Assembly: GCA_963779845.1 (NCBI GenBank)
Contig: CAVZZV010000005.1
Coordinates: 1,240,001-1,304,000 of the forward strand
Reading direction: 5' to 3'
Source: CAVZZV01 sp963779845
GTDB lineage: Bacteria; Bacteroidota; Bacteroidia; Bacteroidales; GCA-2748055
Length of the DNA: 64,000 bases
Position 1 is the stretch's first letter. Every line of letters starts with the position of its first letter. Shown piece after piece: positions 9,996 to 19,613 of the stretch. Below the pieces are notes generated by a model. It made no database searches. It was not told where the DNA came from and saw only the letters and a program-made list of their open reading frames with translations. A program made the translations under genes and the position numbers.

Positions 9996-12617
9996 GCTGA
10001 CCATCACATCCTCTTCACATCCCACCGAATCCTTTACATTCAGGAAATATGTTCCATTCGGAAAATTCATTAGGTTCCTTAGCGTATCAACGACATTCCC
10101 GTTCCAGTCCCGCCAGGTATAGCCAAAATTAGCTGCATTCCCTTTTCCCCGGGCGTTGCTGTAAACAATCCCGTCAGATGCCCCATTACAGGTAATATTA
10201 TAATTGCCAAAATGTGAATAAGTCGGGTCAATGATCACCGCCACCGGGGCACCGATGTAATAAGTATCCTCATAGTAACATCCATTCCGGTCTGTCAGCC
10301 TCAATCGATAGTTGCCGGAGCGCTGGTGGATAAGACTATCCGGCGAATTTACCCAGAAGAAATAATCCGGCCCGAACCAGGAGAAATTATATCCTGCCGT
10401 ACCTCCCGCTACCTCCAGATGGATAGATCCATCGTATTTCCCTTTACAGGAAACCTCGGCAATGGAATCGTCCACCGTAATAATTTCGGGCTGGGTAAGT
10501 ATAACCGAATCGGAATAACTGCATCCAATGGCATCCTCAATGGAAAAATGGGTCATCCCCACAGGTAGTCCTGTAACAGATGGACCTGTCTCCACCAGGG
10601 GGTTCCCGTTATGTTCCCAATGAAATTGATAGGGTTGAAGATAATATCCTCCTTCCGGGAAGAGGGAGATTTTTCCGTTGGATTCCCCAAAGCATCGGAT
10701 ATTCCGTCCTCCCAGGAAAGTGTCTGCGGTCGCGACAGAAGTAAGTTCAGGAGCTACCTTAACAAGTTTTGTCAAGGCAATTCCTTTGCTGCACTGCAAC
10801 CCGTTCACCATGTCGTCAATCACGGGGGTGAAACTATAATATACATCCTGGATCAGGGTGGAAATATTCACCAATGTATCTGTGAATCCGGTTACTATTT
10901 CACCGTCACCCCCTGTGACCCCGGAGACGGATCCGGGGTATACCCCCTCAAAGGTATAAACTATTTTTCCGGTGGTAATTTGTGAATTATAAAATCTGAA
11001 ATCAATATAGGAGTTATTACAAATGACCGTGTCCGAAACGTATATGGAATCAAATACAGGAGTGGGATTAAGGTAAATTACCAAAGTGGTATCAATCCCT
11101 TTTAGGCAATCCTGCGAATAACCCTGGGTATTTCGAAAGGCCGGTTTGATGTTATAACTTACTATCTGAAGATTCCGTGTATTATTTATCAGGATATCGG
11201 AAAGCATATCGCTCATCCTGTACCACCCACTGGGCTTCACTCCCGATACATTCCCAGTATAGGAAGAGGTTACATAATACCAGGCCTCGCCAATAAAATC
11301 AGGATTCGTTGTCGTAAAGGAAATTTCATAGGCGGAGGTATCACAAACAACCGTATCTGTATTCAGATAAGCATTAATGCCCGGAGTCGGGTTTATCCAG
11401 ATGGAGATGGTGGTATCAATACCGTTATCGCAATGTTTCCCGGGTACCAGGGTTCCAGGGTTCCAGATTTTGGGACGGAAAGTATAGTCAATCCGTTGAA
11501 GCGTATTGGTCAGATTAATCAGGCTGTCATTGATGAAATCAATACTTACCAGCGATCTGTTCCCTGGCAGTAAAGTACTTGAAACATTGGAGGGATTATA
11601 ATCGATGATGATCTCATAAACTTTATCGCCATAAACCAAACCGTTGATGTTTCGAATATCAAAATTCACAAAAGCAGAATCGCAGTATATGGTGTCTTCA
11701 GCATTCACTTCGAGGTGAGGAATCGGGTTCAGCCATATTCTTATTTTCTGTTGGATACCGTTAGCACAATATTGCTGATTGCCTGAGGGATCTTTAATTT
11801 TGGGTATGAAGGTATAGTCCACCCATTGTATCTGATCGGTTAAGTTCGTTAAATACTGGGTAATCGAGAGGGCCGAATGGTCGGTTACCTCATATTCACC
11901 ACTTACAGATGTTTCATTGGAAGCGTCAATGTGAATATCGTAAACCCAGCCGCCGGTATGCGAACCATTTCCTGATTGCACATTGAAGGTTACGGAATCG
12001 ATGTTACACAAAACCGTATCGGGCTGATAGGATAGAATGATCAGGGGTTGGGGATTAATGTATATCCTTACCGTGGTATCCGATCCCTGTCCACAATAAT
12101 CATTTTCATTTTTATAAATTCTGGGTTTAAAGGTATATTCTATCCACTGCAAATCGGGGGAGGAATTCACCAGGGGTTCACTAAAGCTCATATCTGTATA
12201 GGTTCCATCGGCTCTGTAACCAGTAACGGAACCAGCACTTATGGTAGTGCTCAGCACGTATACCCATTCACCTGATGTATTTTCTGAAGGGGTAGCGGTA
12301 GAAACATTGAAACCCACGCCCTCGTCAAAACAAAGGGTATCTTCCACAATGACCGCTATCTCTGGTTTGGGATTGATGTAAATACGTACCGTGGTATCCG
12401 GCAAGCCATTCTCACAATAACTTTGTCCACTGTATGGATCAAGAATTTTAGCCGTAAAGGTATAATCTACCCACTGCAGGGTATCGGAGGAATTGACCAG
12501 GTTGTCGGTGAAGCCCAGGGCGGTGGTGTCGCTGGCAGAACGGTAGCCTGTGACAAAACCTGCATCGCTGGGTGTGGCGGTCAGATCATAAACCCAGGTG
12601 CCGGTTGTATTTCCGGT
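9774..12617 (-). CDS. Giant T9SS adhesin, PKD-like to SprB transition (frame 4 of 5)
   Basis: It contains about five more PKD-like repeats, increasingly divergent (DTVLCNIDSVTFNV, DTIYCDSAFVNFDI, DTVVCDTSAYEISF), and then the first SprB repeats, recognised by IRCFGESNGKISL, VSCKGKYDGSIHLEVAGGT and ITCNGASDGIVYS. SprB repeats occur in T9SS-exported gliding adhesins. The frame leaves the true reading near 9995, after EEDVMV: the other frame continues ADPPPFTYTRTGETHPGGF, and the last 70 residues before the stop at 9774 are out of frame. The true frame is open upstream to the break at about 12617. Confidence 0.78.
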   Translation of the reverse strand, partial: TGNTTGTWVYDLTATPSDAGFVTGYRSASDTTALGFTDNLVNSSDTLQWVDYTFTAKILDPYSGQSYCENGLPDTTVRIYINPKPEIAVIVEDTLCFDEGVGFNVSTATPSENTSGEWVYVLSTTISAGSVTGYRADGTYTDMSFSEPLVNSSPDLQWIEYTFKPRIYKNENDYCGQGSDTTVRIYINPQPLIILSYQPDTVLCNIDSVTFNVQSGNGSHTGGWVYDIHIDASNETSVSGEYEVTDHSALSITQYLTNLTDQIQWVDYTFIPKIKDPSGNQQYCANGIQQKIRIWLNPIPHLEVNAEDTIYCDSAFVNFDIRNINGLVYGDKVYEIIIDYNPSNVSSTLLPGNRSLVSIDFINDSLINLTNTLQRIDYTFRPKIWNPGTLVPGKHCDNGIDTTISIWINPTPGINAYLNTDTVVCDTSAYEISFTTTNPDFIGEAWYYVTSSYTGNVSGVKPSGWYRMSDMLSDILINNTRNLQIVSYNIKPAFRNTQGYSQDCLKGIDTTLVIYLNPTPVFDSIYVSDTVICNNSYIDFRFYNSQITTGKIVYTFEGVYPGSVSGVTGGDGEIVTGFTDTLVNISTLIQDVYYSFTPVIDDMVNGLQCSKGIALTKLVKVAPELTSVATADTFLGGRNIRCFGESNGKISLFPEGGYYLQPYQFHWEHNGNPLVETGPSVTGLPVGMTHFSIEDAIGCSYSDSVILTQPEIITVDDSIAEVSCKGKYDGSIHLEVAGGTAGYNFSWFGPDYFFWVNSPDSLIHQRSGNYRLRLTDRNGCYYEDTYYIGAPVAVIIDPTYSHFGNYNITCNGASDGIVYSNARGKGNAANFGYTWRDWNGNVVDTLRNLMNFPNGTYFLNVKDSVGCEEDVMVSLWPILLHLPIPGQGRRILEDLTSPVSVLAMGLLKPPLAEVIPIFPVSNIPGRRRRWLLGVKRTFMILVPGPMS

Positions 12618-15201
12618 CGGGGGTCAAGGTCGCGATAGTGAAGGTAGTTCCTTCCTGGTAACACAGGGTATCCGGAACATTCACAGTGATATTCGGCTCG
12701 GGGTTGATCAAGACCCGTATCGTGGTATCGAAGATCCCATCGCTGCAGTAGCTATTCCCTTCGGAGGGGGAGAGTATTTTGGCCACAAAACGGTAATCCA
12801 CCCATTGAAGGGTATCTGAATGGTTACGGAGGTTATCGGTAAAAACCGTGTCCGTTGCATCGCTGGCAGAACGATAACCGGTAATAAAACTGGCATCACT
12901 CGGGAGAGTTGTCAAATCATATACCCATTGACCCGTAGTATTCCCTGTGGGGGTAAAGGTCCCAATATGGAAGGTTGCTCCCTCTTCAAAGCATAAGGTA
13001 TCCTGAACGGTGACCAGAATCTGGGGCTCGGGATTAATGTAGATCCTGATGGTGGTGTCCCTTGTACCATTGCTGCAGTATAACTTATTCTCCCCGGGGT
13101 TAGCTATTTTCGGACTAAAGTTATAATCGACCCATTGAAGGGTATCGGAGGTGTTAAGGAGATTTTCGGTAAAATTTACCAGATCGTACTCCCCGGAAGC
13201 ACGATAACCCGATACCGACGAATCGCTGGCAGTGGCAATAAGATCATATACCCATTCTCCGGAGGTATTTGCCGATGGGGTATTGGTTTCCAGGGTGAAG
13301 GTGGTTCCCTCCTCAAAACATAAGGTATCCTTTACCGAAACCTGAAGATCAGGTACCGGGTTTAGGTACACCCTTATCGTCGTATCAATGGTACCGTCTG
13401 AACAATAAGAGCCTCCTGCACCGGGACGAAGAATCTTTGCCGTGAAATTATAATCTACCCACTGCAGTGTTTTCGAAGTGTTCACAAGTGTTTGAGAAAA
13501 ACCGGGAAGAGTAAGGTTACTCAGGGAAGTATAACCGGAAACCAACAGTTCATCTCTTGCAACAGCATTGACATCGTAAAGCCAGGCGCCTGTGGTGCTG
13601 GGTGAAGGGGTAAGGGTAGAAACCGCAAAACTGACAACATCCCCCGAACAGAGGGTATCCTCTGAAACAACACTGATATCTGGCTCCGGGTCAATATATA
13701 GGGTAACGATCGTATCTATAATATTGTCACTGCAATAGGCAAGGCCATTTCCGGGATCAAGAATTTTTGCAGTAAAAGCATATTTGATCCACTGTAGGGT
13801 ATCGGAACTGTTATTCAGTGATTCGGTGAAGCTGAGATCACTGTATTCGCCATCCGGCCTGAATCCACTCACCGACGCATCGCTCCGAGTGGTGGAGAGG
13901 GTATAGACCCAGCTCCCGGTTGTGTTCCCCGATGGGGTCAGGGTTTGGATCGTAAAGGAGGCATCTTCATCAAAACAGAGGGTATCTTTTACCGCCACCA
14001 GAATATCCGGTTCGGGATTGACCCAGATTCTTATTCTTACGGTATCCCCGCCACTGTCACAATAAACCTTCCCCCCTCCCGGATTAACTATCTTCGGGAC
14101 AAAAATATAGTCTACCCATTGAAGGGTGGCCGAATTGTTTATTAAGTTATCGGTAAAGGACATATCTGAATATTCTCCATTAACACGGTACCCTGAAACA
14201 GATCCATCTTTGGGGAAGGCTTGCAGGTCGTATGACCAAATACCCGTAGTATTTTCCGAGGGGGTCATCGTTGACAGGGTGAACATCGTACCCTCTTCAA
14301 AACACAAAGTATCCCTGGCCGATACCTGGAGGACGGGCTTTGGATTAATATAAACGCGGATGGTTGTGTCGGCAATTCCATCCGGGCAAGCGGGTTGTCC
14401 GCCACGGGGATTAAGCAGTCTTGCCGTAAAGGTGTAATCAACCCACTGCAGAGTATCGGAGCTGTTGAGCAGGTTATCGGTAAAGTTCAAATCCGTGTAC
14501 TGACCTGTGGTCCTGAAATTTGACACCAAAGGTCCGCTTGGAGTGGTTACAAGTCCATATGCCCATTCCCCGGTAGGATTGCCCGAAAGGGTGGGTGAGG
14601 AAATATTGAAACTTGCGCCCTCGTCGAAACAAAGGGTATCTTCCACAATGACCGCTATCTCTGGTTTGGGATTGATGTAAATACGTACCGTGGTATCCGG
14701 CAAGCCATTCTCACAATAACTTTGTCCACTGTATGGATCAAGAATTTTAGCCGTAAAGGTATAATCCACCCATTGCAGGGTATCGGAGGAATTGACCAGG
14801 TTGTCGGTGAAGCCCAGGGCGGTGGTGTCGCTGGCAGAACGGTAGCCTGTGACAAAACCTGCATCGCTGGGTGTGGCGGTCAGATCATAAACCCAGGTGC
14901 CGGTTGTATTCTCATCGGGAGTAAGGGTCCCGATGGTGAAGGTAGTTCCTTCCTGGTAACAAAGGGTATCCGGAACATTCACAGTGATATTCGGCTCGGG
15001 GTTGATCAAGACCCGTATCGTGGTATCGAAGATCCCATCGCTGCAGTAGCTATTCCCTTCGGAAGGGGAGAGTATTTTGGCCACAAAACGGTAATCCACC
15101 CATTGAAGGGTATCTGAATGGTTACGGAGGTTATCGGTAAAAACCGTGTCCGTTGCATCGCTGGCAGAACGATAACCGGTAATAAAACTGGCATCACTCG
15201 G
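12586..15201 (-). CDS. Giant T9SS adhesin, PKD-like repeat segment (frame 3 of 5)
   Basis: This continues the adhesin with about eight PKD-like repeats, six of which duplicate the preceding segment almost base for base. One local difference is EGTTFTIGTLTPDENTTG in place of the variant in copy 3. The frame ends LTPDRKYNRHLGL because of an extra C in a C5 run near 12617-12621 (plus-strand GGGGG); with four it would read LTPTGNTTGTWVYDL and continue. No catalytic motif is present. The repeats look like beta-sandwich stalk modules. The break positions in two near-identical copies are different, which argues that the breaks arose after duplication or in sequencing. Confidence 0.78.
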   Translation of the reverse strand, partial: PSDASFITGYRSASDATDTVFTDNLRNHSDTLQWVDYRFVAKILSPSEGNSYCSDGIFDTTIRVLINPEPNITVNVPDTLCYQEGTTFTIGTLTPDENTTGTWVYDLTATPSDAGFVTGYRSASDTTALGFTDNLVNSSDTLQWVDYTFTAKILDPYSGQSYCENGLPDTTVRIYINPKPEIAVIVEDTLCFDEGASFNISSPTLSGNPTGEWAYGLVTTPSGPLVSNFRTTGQYTDLNFTDNLLNSSDTLQWVDYTFTARLLNPRGGQPACPDGIADTTIRVYINPKPVLQVSARDTLCFEEGTMFTLSTMTPSENTTGIWSYDLQAFPKDGSVSGYRVNGEYSDMSFTDNLINNSATLQWVDYIFVPKIVNPGGGKVYCDSGGDTVRIRIWVNPEPDILVAVKDTLCFDEDASFTIQTLTPSGNTTGSWVYTLSTTRSDASVSGFRPDGEYSDLSFTESLNNSSDTLQWIKYAFTAKILDPGNGLAYCSDNIIDTIVTLYIDPEPDISVVSEDTLCSGDVVSFAVSTLTPSPSTTGAWLYDVNAVARDELLVSGYTSLSNLTLPGFSQTLVNTSKTLQWVDYNFTAKILRPGAGGSYCSDGTIDTTIRVYLNPVPDLQVSVKDTLCFEEGTTFTLETNTPSANTSGEWVYDLIATASDSSVSGYRASGEYDLVNFTENLLNTSDTLQWVDYNFSPKIANPGENKLYCSNGTRDTTIRIYINPEPQILVTVQDTLCFEEGATFHIGTFTPTGNTTGQWVYDLTTLPSDASFITGYRSASDATDTVFTDNLRNHSDTLQWVDYRFVAKILSPSEGNSYCSDGIFDTTIRVLINPEPNITVNVPDTLCYQEGTTFTIATLTPDRKYNRHLGL

Positions 15202-17210
15202 GGAGAGTTGTCAAATCATATACCCATTGACCCGTAGTATTCCCTGTGGGGGTAAAGGTCCCAATATGGAAGGTTGCTCCCTCTTCAAAGCATAAGGTAT
15301 CCTGAACGGTGACCAGAATCTGGGGCTCGGGATTAATGTAGATCCTGATGGTGGTGTCCCTTGTACCATTGCTGCAGTATAACTTATTCTCCCCGGGGTT
15401 AGCTATTTTCGGACTAAAGTTATAATCGACCCATTGAAGGGTATCGGAGGTGTTAAGGAGATTTTCGGTAAAATTTACCAGATCGTACTCCCCGGAAGCA
15501 CGATAACCCGATACCGACGAATCGCTGGCAGTGGCAATAAGATCATATACCCATTCTCCGGAGGTATTTGCCGATGGGGTATTGGTTTCCAGGGTGAAGG
15601 TGGTTCCCTCCTCAAAACATAAGGTATCCTTTACCGAAACCTGAAGATCAGGTACCGGGTTTAGGTACACCCTTATCGTCGTATCAATGGTACCGTCTGA
15701 ACAATAAGAGCCTCCTGCACCGGGACGAAGAATCTTTGCCGTGAAATTATAATCTACCCACTGCAGTGTTTTCGAAGTGTTCACAAGTGTTTGAGAAAAA
15801 CCGGGAAGAGTAAGGTTACTCAGGGAAGTATAACCGGAAACCAACAGTTCATCTCTTGCAACAGCATTGACATCGTAAAGCCAGGCGCCTGTGGTGCTGG
15901 GTGAAGGGGTAAGTGTAGAAACCGCAAAACTGACAACATCCCCCGAACAGAGGGTATCCTCTGAAACAACACTGATATCTGGCTCCGGGTCAATATATAG
16001 GGTAACGATCGTATCTATAATATTGTCACTGCAATAGGCAAGGCCATTTCCGGGATCAAGAATTTTTGCAGTAAAAGCATATTTGATCCACTGTAGGGTA
16101 TCGGAACTGTTATTCAGTGATTCGGTGAAGCTGAGATCACTGTATTCGCCATCCGGCCTGAATCCACTCACCGACGCATCGCTCCGAGTGGTCGAGAGGG
16201 TATAGACCCAGCTCCCGGTTGTGTTCCCCGATGGGGTCAGGGTTTGGATCGTAAAGGAGGCATCTTCATCAAAACAGAGGGTATCTTTTACCGCCACCAG
16301 AATATCCGGTTCGGGATTGACCCAGATTCTTATTCTTACGGTATCCCCGCCACTGTCACAATAAACCTTCCCCCCTCCCGGATTAACTATCTTCGGGACA
16401 AAAATATAGTCTACCCATTGAAGGGTTGCCGAATTGTTTATTAAGTTATCGGTAAAGGACATATCTGAATATTCTCCATTAACACGGTACCCTGAAACAG
16501 ATCCATCTTTGGGGAAGGCTTGCAGGTCGTATGACCAAATACCCGTAGTATTTTCCGAGGGGGTCATCGTTGACAGGGTGAACATCGTACCCTCTTCAAA
16601 ACACAAAGTATCCCTGGCCGATACCTGGAGGACGGGCTTTGGATTAATATAAACGCGGATGGTTGTGTCGGCAATTCCATCCGGGCAAGCGGGTTGTCCG
16701 CCACGGGGATTAAGCAGTCTTGCCGTAAAGGTGTAATCAACCCACTGCAGAGTATCGGAGCTGTTGAGCAGGTTATCGGTAAAGTTCAAATCCGTGTACT
16801 GACCTGTGGTCCTGAAATTTGACACCAAAGGTCCGCTTGGAGTGGTTACAAGTCCATATGCCCATTCCCCGGTAGGATTGCCCGAAAGGGTGGGTGAGGA
16901 AATATTGAAACTTGTGCCCTCGTCGAAACAAAGGGTATCTTCCACAATGACCGCTATCTCTGGTTTGGGGTTAATGTAAATACGTACCGTGGTATCCGGC
17001 AAGCCATTCTCACAATAACTTTGTCCACTGTATGGATCAAGAATTTTAGCCGTAAAGGTATAATCCACCCATTGCAGGGTATCGGAGGAATTGACCAGGT
17101 TGTCGGTGAAGCCCAGGGCGGTGGTGTCGCTGGCAGAACGGTAGCCTGTGACAAAACCTGCATCGCTGGGTGTGGCGGTCAGATCATAAACCCAGGTGCC
17201 GGTTGTATTT
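15194..17210 (-). CDS. Giant T9SS adhesin, PKD-like repeat segment (frame 2 of 5)
   Basis: This stretch encodes the rest of repeat 1 and six further PKD-like repeats of about 127 residues. Each has the pattern VxDTLCFxEGxxF, then NTTGxWVYDL, SSDTLQWVDYxFTAKI, and xDTTIRVYINPxP, with paired cysteines (DTLC and YC) that probably form a disulfide. It is nearly identical to the 12586-15201 segment. The frame ends at TTLPE because of an extra G at about 15200 on the plus strand (GGGGAG here, GGGAG in the other copy at about 12901). The apparent first Met at 17275 is out of the true frame; the genuine sequence starts at the break near 17210. Confidence 0.78.
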
Positions 17211-18725
17211 CTCAGCGGGGGTAAGGGTCGCGATGGTGAAGGTAGTCCCTTCCTGGTAACAAAGGGTATCTTCAACTGAAACCGAAATATGTGGCTGGGG
17301 ATTTACAAAAATATAGGCTGTATCCTTAAACCCGTCACACCTCGAAATTCCGGATCCATCGATATTATAGGGTCCGACAACGAGCATCACCCGCTGTGAT
17401 TTTCTGCTTAAATTGTCAATCTGATCCGCAATGAGAGTTCCGGTAGTGAGATCAGATTGTTTTGAACTGTTGAGCGTTATTTTAACAGAATCCGGTTCAT
17501 CAGGGTAATAAGTATACATGAAACGGACTGGGACTTCAGGGATGCTTGTACTAAAGATTGATATATTGGTAAGTTCATTGTCACAAAGGGTATCTGCCTC
17601 GATGCTTAGGGTAACATTTGGGAATGGATCGACATAAATAATCTGCTTTTTGGAACTTTCATTTCCATTGTTATCAATGAGCTTCCATGTACGGGTAATA
17701 AACCCAAAAACATTGCAATCCGTTAAGTTAGAAAAGTCATCCGTATAGGTTGCTTCATTGATCGTGCAGTTATCCCATTCTCCGGTCGCCTTTCCGGTTA
17801 TGGCGGTATCGATTTCCGTATCGTAGAGGCAATCGGGTGGTGCGCAGATGAGGATATCCGGGGGGACGGTGAAGTTGGGGGAGATCGTGTCCAGAACTGT
17901 TACAATGGAGGTGCACAACGAGCTGTTCCCATTGTTGTCCGTGACGGTTAAAACCACACTATTGGAGCCAACATCTACGCAGGTAAAGGTGTCTTTGCTA
18001 AGGGTGATCGTGGAGATTCCACAGCCATCCGAACTCCCGTTGTCAAGGTCCGACGAATCGATCACGGCCTGACCCGTGGCATCAAGGTAAAGGGTTATGT
18101 CAAGACACTGGGCTACCGGGGGATCCGAATCGGAAATATCGATAATCGTATCACTCTCCACCCAACACCCCGAACTATCCACCGTCTCAACGAGGTTTAC
18201 AGTTCCAGATAGGCCACTGCCCCAGTTAACGGATAACATATTGGTATTCTCCCCGCTAAAAGAACTTGAACCTGTTACCGACCAGCTATATGAATGATCA
18301 AGATTATCCGGTACTTGATAAACCTCGCCAACTGCATTGGGACATACCGTATCAGCACCGGAAATGGTTTGTTTTACCGGCAAGGGATTTACCTGAATTG
18401 TATGGATAATAGAAGAATCAGGATTAACAGTAACAAGCGTAATAGTCTTTTCCCCAGGGGTTGAATAAAATACCGCATATGGCCCTATCGTATCTCCAGT
18501 TCCAGGGATCGCACCCTCCCCAAAATCCCAGATTAAACTTGTAGGAACGGACGATCCACTATAGAATATGGAATCTTCCTCATTGACACAAACAATTGTA
18601 TCTTTAACAACAAAATCCGCTGTCTGTCCATACAAAAATCCCGGGAAAATTGTACCCACAATTATCCCGGCAAGCCGGAAAAGATTTCCAAAGCTCGTTT
18701 TTTTATTTTCCCTGAATAGGATCAT
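17184..18725 (-). CDS. Giant T9SS adhesin, N-terminal segment (frame 1 of 5)
   Basis: The beginning of one giant secreted surface protein (18725 to 7999, about 3,575 codons) now split over five frames. Residues 1-33 are a basic then hydrophobic signal peptide with likely cleavage after LYG before QTADF. PKD-like domains follow (LIWDFGEGAIPG, YSWSVTGSSSF), then an HYR-like domain (VLTVTDNNGNSSLC) and a second related unit. The first of about 20 PKD-like repeats (DTLCYQEGTTF) begins just before the break. The frame stops at 17184 because of one extra A near 17210: GAGAAATAC here against GAGAATAC in the duplicate at about 14910. Role: cell-surface adhesion or gliding-type adhesin, by inference. 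Confidence 0.8.
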   Translation of the reverse strand: MILFRENKKTSFGNLFRLAGIIVGTIFPGFLYGQTADFVVKDTIVCVNEEDSIFYSGSSVPTSLIWDFGEGAIPGTGDTIGPYAVFYSTPGEKTITLVTVNPDSSIIHTIQVNPLPVKQTISGADTVCPNAVGEVYQVPDNLDHSYSWSVTGSSSFSGENTNMLSVNWGSGLSGTVNLVETVDSSGCWVESDTIIDISDSDPPVAQCLDITLYLDATGQAVIDSSDLDNGSSDGCGISTITLSKDTFTCVDVGSNSVVLTVTDNNGNSSLCTSIVTVLDTISPNFTVPPDILICAPPDCLYDTEIDTAITGKATGEWDNCTINEATYTDDFSNLTDCNVFGFITRTWKLIDNNGNESSKKQIIYVDPFPNVTLSIEADTLCDNELTNISIFSTSIPEVPVRFMYTYYPDEPDSVKITLNSSKQSDLTTGTLIADQIDNLSRKSQRVMLVVGPYNIDGSGISRCDGFKDTAYIFVNPQPHISVSVEDTLCYQEGTTFTIATLTPAEKYNRHLGL

Positions 18726-18882
18726 TCAATAGTATGTACCTGTCGCCGCTTAATTTTATATCTAAAAGACCCGGAAAAAACCCAAAACGTTGCATGGACC
18801 TTCAGCGGTTCGTTCAATTTAATCGCAAATATCTGATTTTATACGGGAAAAGGGACATTTTGTTGGAAAAATTGTCTGCTTT

Positions 18883-19608
18883 TTAACGGTAAATCTCGCT
18901 CAAAACACTTAAGGATTTTAATTCCCCGAGTGGAAAATGATGAAACGTGTAAAAACGAAGGATTTCCCGAAGCAAAGAATTTCTTTCCCTATGATTCAAA
19001 CGGATTTGTGAAGTCTGTTGGTAATTGCTTTCCAGAAACTTAAGCATTAGTGAGGCCATAGATTTATCCAGAAAATTAAAGTGAAGGGGAATATTTGAAT
19101 CAAAGATCCCTTCTTTTATATCAAAAAAGGACCCATCGCCGGCCTGTATAGTTTCAGGAAGTATTCCAAGAAAACTTGTTAATTTCAGCAGGAAGGAAAG
19201 GTGAAAATTGGATGAACCTTCTTCACACAAGTCAAAATATTCAATAGAATTGAGTAAAAACTCAAAAAGCCGGACATTTTTCTCTTCTTCCCTTAGGCAT
19301 TTGTACAAAACTTCAGCAATGAACATTGCCTGAACCCCTTTATTAAAATCAAATGGAAAATGGCTGAAGGTTTTAAGGGGAGAAACTTCCCTGATCATTT
19401 GCAAATCCCTGTTTTCCTTGAAATAAAATTCAATGTTCAGGGCGAAGAGCGATTGAAAAAAAACGATCCCTGCACTGCTTTTCTTTCCCCTTGCACCTTT
19501 GATCAAAAATGAGCGCCTGCCGAATTCCTCGGTATAGATGCTGCATATAATGCCCGAATCACCATATTTTAAGTGATGCAATACAATTCCACGAGTTTTT
19601 GCAAGCAT
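18883..19608 (-). CDS. recO: DNA repair protein RecO
   Basis: RecO helps load RecA onto SSB-coated single strands in RecFOR gap repair. The sequence starts MLAKTRGIVLHHLKYGDSG, the usual oligonucleotide-binding fold start, and continues TEEFGRRSFLIKGARGKKS, as in the family. FIAEVLYKCLREEE and LLKLTSFLGILP match the helical middle domain. The zinc-finger cysteines of some RecO proteins are absent, as is common in Bacteroidota. I chose the ATG at 19608; a TTG at 19617 would overlap the porZ stop. The length, 241 residues, is normal. It is immediately downstream of porZ, probably co-transcribed. Confidence 0.92.
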   Translation of the reverse strand: MLAKTRGIVLHHLKYGDSGIICSIYTEEFGRRSFLIKGARGKKSSAGIVFFQSLFALNIEFYFKENRDLQMIREVSPLKTFSHFPFDFNKGVQAMFIAEVLYKCLREEEKNVRLFEFLLNSIEYFDLCEEGSSNFHLSFLLKLTSFLGILPETIQAGDGSFFDIKEGIFDSNIPLHFNFLDKSMASLMLKFLESNYQQTSQIRLNHRERNSLLREILRFYTFHHFPLGELKSLSVLSEIYR

Positions 19609-19613
19609 AAAGA

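Larger units (their letters stand above)
12328..17270. repeat. 2,299-bp tandem duplication inside the adhesin gene
   Basis: Sequence starting near 12328 recurs at a constant offset of 2,299 bases. For example, the landmark TTCCACAATGACCGC is at 12342, 14641 and, slightly altered around it, 16940. The unit covers six PKD-like repeats. There are about 2.15 copies: 12328-14626, 14627-16925, and a partial third to about 17270. The copies differ only at scattered single bases and single-base indels. The left edge is sharp: upstream of 12328 the text differs (CTCGTCAAAAC against CTCGTCGAAAC, then more). Such long perfect repeats invite unequal recombination and also assembly or polishing error. Confidence 0.9.

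Noticed and set aside
12423..17224. Many plus-strand frames of 60-130 codons inside the adhesin repeats
   Set aside because: They repeat at the 2,299-base spacing and are the reverse frames of the PKD-like repeats; none has a start signal or known domain.
12328..17270. CRISPR array
   Set aside because: The periodicity is of 383 and 2,299 bases with coding sequence throughout; there are no short repeat-spacer units anywhere in the window.
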